A stretch of DNA of 64,000 bases from Agrilactobacillus composti DSM 18527 = JCM 14202 (lineage in GTDB: Bacteria > Bacillota > Bacilli > Lactobacillales > Lactobacillaceae): contig NZ_AZGA01000077.1 of assembly GCF_001436375.1 (NCBI RefSeq), positions 53,477 to 117,476 of the forward strand, given 5' to 3'. The notes under the pieces were generated by a model, which saw only the letters and a list, made by a program, of their open reading frames with translations, was not told the DNA's origin and did no database searches. Positions 60,155 through 64,000 of this stretch are shown in pieces. The position numbers and the translations under genes were made by a program. Position 1 is the stretch's first letter, and each line of letters opens with the position of its first letter.

Positions 60155-60478
60155 TTATTTGATGCGATCCACTTTTCGGTTCATGTAGATGACGAAAATA
60201 ATTAAAGGCATACCGATGATTAAAAGTACTGCGCCAACTGCCGCCCAGGATTTATTGTTAGTCAGAATCCAAAAAACTGGCAGTAATGACACATCTAGAA
60301 AAATAATATAATTACCGCTGAGTCGGCCTAACACACGTTTTTGCGGCTCAGAATATTTTTCAGGGGCATACCCAGCCAGCAAATCTAAGCCCTTGCCATT
60401 TCTAACCAGCAGTCCGAACATTGCGATTGCCACAAATACCACCGCTGCTAAGATACCGAGAATCGGAATATTTTCCAT
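60155..60478 (-). CDS. DUF3784 small membrane protein, copy 1
   Basis: 107 aa, three helices. GKGLDLLAGYAPEKYSEPQKR is the DUF3784 signature. Ribosome site AGTGAGGGAGCTCTC, nearly identical to that of the 67-aa protein at 32279-32482. Tandem paralog of the next gene. Function unknown. Confidence 0.75.
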   Translation of the reverse strand: MENIPILGILAAVVFVAIAMFGLLVRNGKGLDLLAGYAPEKYSEPQKRVLGRLSGNYIIFLDVSLLPVFWILTNNKSWAAVGAVLLIIGMPLIIFVIYMNRKVDRIK

Positions 60479-60538
60479 GAGAGCTCCCTCACTTTCATTT
60501 CAAAACGCACTTAGTTTATTGAGCTATGTGACTTACAA

Positions 60539-60865
60539 TCATTTGAAGTGATCCATTTTGTAATTAACGTAAATGAGAAATATAAGCATGGTCAGCACAA
60601 CGAATAGCAATGCACTGAGAATCAGACCAATCTTACGTGTAGTCAATGTAATCCAAAAGAGCATTAGCATTGATGCCGCAAAAATAAACATGTAGTTGCC
60701 AGTAACCCGGCCCGCCCATTGATTTTGGGCTTTGGAATATTCTTTGGGATCATAGCCTGCCAACCAAGACAAACCCTTGCCCCTTCTTAAAAAGAAGCCA
60801 TACACAACAATAAGTAGCTCAGCTACTGCAATCACAATGCCCGCCAGCCATTTACCATTCATCAT
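60539..60865 (-). CDS. DUF3784 small membrane protein, copy 2
   Basis: 108 aa, three helices, RGKGLSWLAGYDPKEYSKAQNQWAGRVTGNY is the same family block as copy 1. Start after GAGGAAGGCGATG. Same strand, 60 bp apart, probably one transcript. Function unknown. Confidence 0.75.
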   Translation of the reverse strand: MMNGKWLAGIVIAVAELLIVVYGFFLRRGKGLSWLAGYDPKEYSKAQNQWAGRVTGNYMFIFAASMLMLFWITLTTRKIGLILSALLFVVLTMLIFLIYVNYKMDHFK

Positions 60866-61168
60866 CGTTACATCGCCTTCCTCAAAACCAACCTAAGACG
60901 AATCGCTCATTAATACACAATACTATATAAGTTAATTCTACCGCGAAATTTATTTATCTCAAGGAAAATGACTGCAATAGATTAAATTTCATCTAATGTG
61001 TTTTGGGCCATCGAGTGGCTGATTAAGCTCCTCAAAAGAAGTGCCCGCATTAAAGACTAATTAAGGTATAATGAATTACACATCATTTTGCCATATTGGC
61101 TATTAGCAATTGATGCCCCGTTCTTGGTGCCAAAGTTCTTATTCTTAAAGAAGTGAGTTGTTGTGTAG
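60866..61168. other. Intergenic region with the TSUP promoter
   Basis: 303 bases; contains GGTATAATG (about 61065-61073) as a likely plus-strand -10. No hairpin terminator, ORF or RNA motif seen otherwise. Confidence 0.4.
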
Positions 61169-61930
61169 ATGTTGACCAATTTTTTGATCGTTTGTCCCCT
61201 AGTTTTTTTAGCGGGTTTTGTGGATGCCATTGCCGGGGGCGGTGGGCTGATTTCCCTACCGGCTTATATGATGACCGGCCTCCCCGCCCACTTTGCCATT
61301 GGCACGAACAAATTATCCTCGGCCATGGGTACCCTTATCACCACTGTGGAATTTGCCCGCAGTGGGTATTTGCGGCTGCGCTTGGCATCAATTTCCATTG
61401 TAGCCGCCTTGATGGGTTCTTTTCTGGGGGCCAAAATTGCCCTGCAACTCACGGATTTTTACTTCCGTATTTTGTTGCTGATCATCCTGCCGGCCACAGC
61501 CCTATACCTCATGCTCAATCGCCACGCTCTACATAGCACTACCTTACGTGTCAACAAGTTAAGCAAGTCGCAAATTAGTTGGTCTGTAGTGATTGCGTTT
61601 TGCTTGGGGATTTATGACGGCTTTTACGGCCCCGGGGCTGGGACATTTTTGCTGCTCCTGTTAACCGGCCTGGCCCACTTACCCATCAATCTGGCAGCGG
61701 GAACCACCAAAATCATCAATTTGACCACCAACATTACCGCCCTAGTGGTCTTCTTCACCAATGGCAAAGTCCTATTATTGCTGGGTCTGGTGGCGGGTAT
61801 TTTCAGCATCATTGGCAACCATTTAGGGGCGCTTTATTTTAAAAAATACGGCAGTCGTATTGCTAAACCCATCACCATCGTGGTCCTGCTGATCTTTTTG
61901 ACCAAAACCATTATTGATTTCTTGGCTTAA
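61169..61930 (+). CDS. TSUP (TauE/SafE) family anion exporter
   Basis: 253 aa, about eight helices. LVFLAGFVDAIAGGGGLISLPAYMMTGLP and AIGTNKLSSAMGT are the first TSUP repeat; LGIYDGFYGPGAGTFLLLLL and AAGTTKIINLTTNI the second. Family members export sulfite or organosulfonates. The ribosome site is weak (GAAGTGAG) and a stop precedes the ATG by three bases, so no longer start exists. Convergent 4-bp tail overlap with the GNAT gene. Confidence 0.88.
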   Translation: MLTNFLIVCPLVFLAGFVDAIAGGGGLISLPAYMMTGLPAHFAIGTNKLSSAMGTLITTVEFARSGYLRLRLASISIVAALMGSFLGAKIALQLTDFYFRILLLIILPATALYLMLNRHALHSTTLRVNKLSKSQISWSVVIAFCLGIYDGFYGPGAGTFLLLLLTGLAHLPINLAAGTTKIINLTTNITALVVFFTNGKVLLLLGLVAGIFSIIGNHLGALYFKKYGSRIAKPITIVVLLIFLTKTIIDFLA

Positions 61931-62409
61931 AGTGTCAGCGCAAAAAAACGATCCATGGCCGAATGCTCGCCATTATTTAAAGGTTGGCCTAATTCAGAAA
62001 AGCCATATTGCTGATAAGTATGAATAGCCGCCTTTAGATTATGATGGGTCTCTAGATAAATCTGTTGATAGCCGGCCTGCTTGGCAAAGGCAACGGCTGT
62101 ATCTAAGAGTTGGTAACTCAAGTGGTGGCCTTGGGCAGCCGGGATCAAGTATAGTTTTTGCAATTCCGCCACTTTATTTTCCAAGTCATATTCGGCAATA
62201 CCGGTGCCACCTAAAATAACCTCTTGGGCTGATTTGGCCACGAAATATTGCCGCTTAGGACTGGCTTGGTAATAACTGGTTAGATCTATCAGTTCCGGGT
62301 CAAAGTAAGCCGTGCCCGGGATAGCTAAGTTATTTGTCTCTAAAGATTGACGGATAATTTGGCTGAGCGCTAGATTATCACTGCTTTGAATCGGTTTGAT
62401 TTGGATCAT
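61927..62409 (-). CDS. GNAT-family N-acetyltransferase
   Basis: 160 aa from the ATG at 62409 (GGGGGTAGGCAT). Acetyl-CoA loop LYLIPAAQGHHLSYQLLDTAVAFAKQ, and GYQQIYLETHHNLKAAIHTYQQYGF at the end, both typical. The 27-codon longer reading lacks a ribosome site. Substrate unknown. Confidence 0.85.
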   Translation of the reverse strand: MIQIKPIQSSDNLALSQIIRQSLETNNLAIPGTAYFDPELIDLTSYYQASPKRQYFVAKSAQEVILGGTGIAEYDLENKVAELQKLYLIPAAQGHHLSYQLLDTAVAFAKQAGYQQIYLETHHNLKAAIHTYQQYGFSELGQPLNNGEHSAMDRFFALTL

Positions 62410-62606
62410 ATGCCTACCCCCATATATATACTTTATAGAATACACGGTTGTGCGAATTATTGCATGAATTGTTTTTAATGATTCAATCAATCGTTTTATA
62501 GTTCTTGATACACCAGTATTTGTCTTGTTGATAAAAACGACAAATCAAGTTACTCTTATAGCCACTATTATTTTCTCAATTACCACATTAAAGGAGGGAA
62601 TCACTA

Positions 62607-63476
62607 ATGAACCGTTTAATCGCCTTTCAAAAAGTTGTTGAATTGGGTAGTTTTACAAAGGCTGCCAATGCTTTGGGCTTTACCCAATCGGCCATTAGCC
62701 AAATGATCACATCGTTAGAGTCAGAGATGGCTATCAAGCTGCTGGATCGTTCTAGAAATGGGGTATTGTTGACCCTGGAAGGCCGAAAAATATATCCCTT
62801 TATCGAGAATCTCCTATTGCAGCGCCAAGTTATGACAGAAAAAATCAATGAAATTAAAGGACTTGAAACTGGCGTCATTCGAATTGGCACAATCTCCAGT
62901 ATTTCTTGTCATTGGTTGCCCCAGTTGATCAAAGCCTTTCAAGAAAAATATCCTAAAGTAGAATTCATTTTACATCAAGGGGACTATACAACGATTCCAG
63001 AGTGGGTCCGGCAAGGCGAGGTTGATTTTGGCTTCATCAATCCCGATGTCAAAACCGGTATGGCAACAACATTTATTAAAACGGGTGAATTGCGGGCAGT
63101 CTTGCCTAAAGATAGTCCCTTAGCAAACCAAGCTTATGTGACCTTGGCCGACTTAGCCAAACAGCCCTTTTTACAACTAGAAGAAGGTATTTTCAGCGAG
63201 CCCATGGCCGCTTTTCACCAAGCCGGCCTGCAACCAGACGTCAAATTATGTGTCCATGACGATTATTCAATTATGTCCATGGTGGAATCCGGTTTAGGAG
63301 TCAGCATCTTGCCAGCCTTGGTTTTAAATAAGACTAATTATGATATCAAAATTTTACCTCTTCAGCCAACTGTAACAAGAAAAATTGGCATCGTTAAGAA
63401 AAATCAGGCAACATTATCCTTAGCCAGTCAAAAATTCATTGATTATTTGCTTTCCCAGATTGAGACATTACCCTAA
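62607..63476 (+). CDS. LysR-family transcriptional regulator
   Basis: 289 aa. HTH FQKVVELGSFTKAANALGFTQSAISQMITSLESEMAIKLLDR and a LysR substrate-binding domain (VIRIGTISSISCHWLPQLIKAFQEKYPKVEF). AAAGGAGGGAATCACTA-ATG. Divergent from the GNAT gene, 197 bp apart; target not obvious. Confidence 0.9.
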   Translation: MNRLIAFQKVVELGSFTKAANALGFTQSAISQMITSLESEMAIKLLDRSRNGVLLTLEGRKIYPFIENLLLQRQVMTEKINEIKGLETGVIRIGTISSISCHWLPQLIKAFQEKYPKVEFILHQGDYTTIPEWVRQGEVDFGFINPDVKTGMATTFIKTGELRAVLPKDSPLANQAYVTLADLAKQPFLQLEEGIFSEPMAAFHQAGLQPDVKLCVHDDYSIMSMVESGLGVSILPALVLNKTNYDIKILPLQPTVTRKIGIVKKNQATLSLASQKFIDYLLSQIETLP

Positions 63477-63655
63477 GCTAATCATCGAGTCCAATCTTCA
63501 AATCAGTTGCATCAGCTCTGAGTTTGTACGGGTTACATTAGGATTATTAATATAGCTATTACAAACATTTGTTTTACTTATTCAATACTTCAGTATATAG
63601 TGGCTTTAATTATTGAGCCATAAAATTTGTCAATGATTCTCGGCACTAAAGTACC
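63477..63655. other. Intergenic stretch before the IS element end
   Basis: AT-rich, no ORF with a ribosome site and no hairpin terminator recognised. Confidence 0.35.
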
Positions 63656-63659
63656 AAGC

Positions 63660-63865
63660 TTGTCTCTCACCACCAAGTGGCAAGGGCATCTATATCAGAT
63701 GCCTTTAGACTTACGCCTAACGCTATGTGGTCTAACGGCCTTCCGGCCTCCCACGTAGTTTGCGTGTGATAAGCACGCGCTGTGTTGGCGTTACTTACTG
63801 CTGGGTCTTACTTATCTAAGGGTCCCAACAGCCCGATGATTGACTTCACCGGCAATTGAACAGGT
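63660..63865 (-). mobile_element. Right end of an IS200/IS605-type element with likely omega-RNA region
   Basis: Downstream of the TnpB stop on minus lies a highly structured stretch: AGGCCGGAAGGCCG, TGGGACCC / GGGTCTTA-type stems, and near the end the hairpin GGCATCTGATATAGATGCC (63703-63685), typical of subterminal IS605 hairpins. TnpB systems encode their guide-carrying omega-RNA here. The exact cleavage site is not fixed. Confidence 0.55.
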
Positions 63866-64000
63866 TTACCCGTTCGCACTTTTTTTCTTTTTGAGTTTGG
63901 GCCTTTTCACGCCAGCGACAAACTGCGTTCCCAGGTGTTGAATGTTCATGGCACCGACACGGTCGTCATTAGACTGGTACCCGCAGTTTGAACATTGATA
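63866..64000 (-). CDS. tnpB: TnpB/OrfB transposon-associated RNA-guided nuclease, C-terminal end only
   Basis: 44 codons plus stop; the gene continues beyond the window. Reads YQCSNCGYQSNDDRVGAMNI: the zinc-ribbon CxxCG and the NxDxxGAxNI (RuvC-III) block of IS605 OrfB/TnpB, ending in a lysine-rich tail. Whether it is intact, and whether a TnpA partner exists, cannot be seen. Confidence 0.85.
   Translation of the reverse strand, partial: YQCSNCGYQSNDDRVGAMNIQHLGTQFVAGVKRPKLKKKKSANG

Overview
The window is about 64 kb of a Gram-positive, low-to-mid GC chromosome that reads as Lactobacillaceae. The support is strong AGGAGG ribosome sites, a perfect HrcA/CIRCE operator, CopY-type cop boxes, a T-box leader, HPK10/LytTR two-component genes with EntA-type immunity proteins, a DtpT peptide transporter and TMEM175/DUF1211 paralogs. 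A [FeFe]-hydrogenase operon is unusual for the family. Lactate-to-H2 metabolism is known for the bifermentans group (Loigolactobacillus), so that genus is a reasonable but unproven guess.

Layout. 1-7.6 kb: 5' part of metG, then a minus-strand run of housekeeping and stress genes (DUF72, Rrf2, Nudix, membrane-anchored flavodoxin-like protein, chorismate mutase, TMEM175, sirtuin, metallopeptidase-like protein) and a PEBP gene. 7.7-13.6 kb: dtpT, then a NuoF/GltD-like flavoprotein, [FeFe]-hydrogenase and small membrane protein in one operon. 13.6-22.8 kb: second TMEM175, rarA, a small secreted protein, a Fic-like protein without the usual catalytic His, a ppx-ppk-ppx polyphosphate operon and an aldo/keto reductase. 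23-28.2 kb: ABC exporter, LysR/YeiH pair, CIRCE-controlled hsp20. 28.2-32 kb: Nudix and a CopY-type operon of two cupredoxins and a Cu(I) P-type ATPase.

32-42.8 kb is an accessory bacteriocin-immunity and quorum-sensing island. It has two paralogous HPK10 kinases, one LytTR regulator, a CPBP protease, seven EntA-immunity-like genes (two frameshifted at homopolymers) and a cluster of very small membrane proteins. Six promoters on both strands share one architecture: two CGTTnATG-like repeats exactly 21 bp apart, with a -10 box 38-40 bp beyond the second repeat. I see no bacteriocin structural gene, double-glycine pheromone or ABC exporter.

42.8-51 kb: a membrane GT2 glycosyltransferase, a GlpQ-like phosphodiesterase overlapping an MFS transporter, TPM/LemA, dps, DUF1003, and what looks like a decayed type I toxin-antitoxin locus with convergent overlapping transcripts. 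51-57.6 kb is an aromatic amino acid region: trpS, then an aminotransferase / D-2-hydroxyacid dehydrogenase / EIIC-like transporter operon, then a T-box controlled NhaC-family transporter. The aminotransferase operon is preceded by a 22-codon leader peptide with seven consecutive Tyr/Phe/Trp codons and a complete set of mutually exclusive RNA stems ending in a terminator. This is the layout of classical ribosome-mediated attenuation, which is rare in Firmicutes, and I rate it the most notable find. 57.7-64 kb: HelD, two DUF3784 proteins, TSUP exporter, GNAT, LysR, and the right end of an IS200/IS605-type element with the C-terminus of TnpB.
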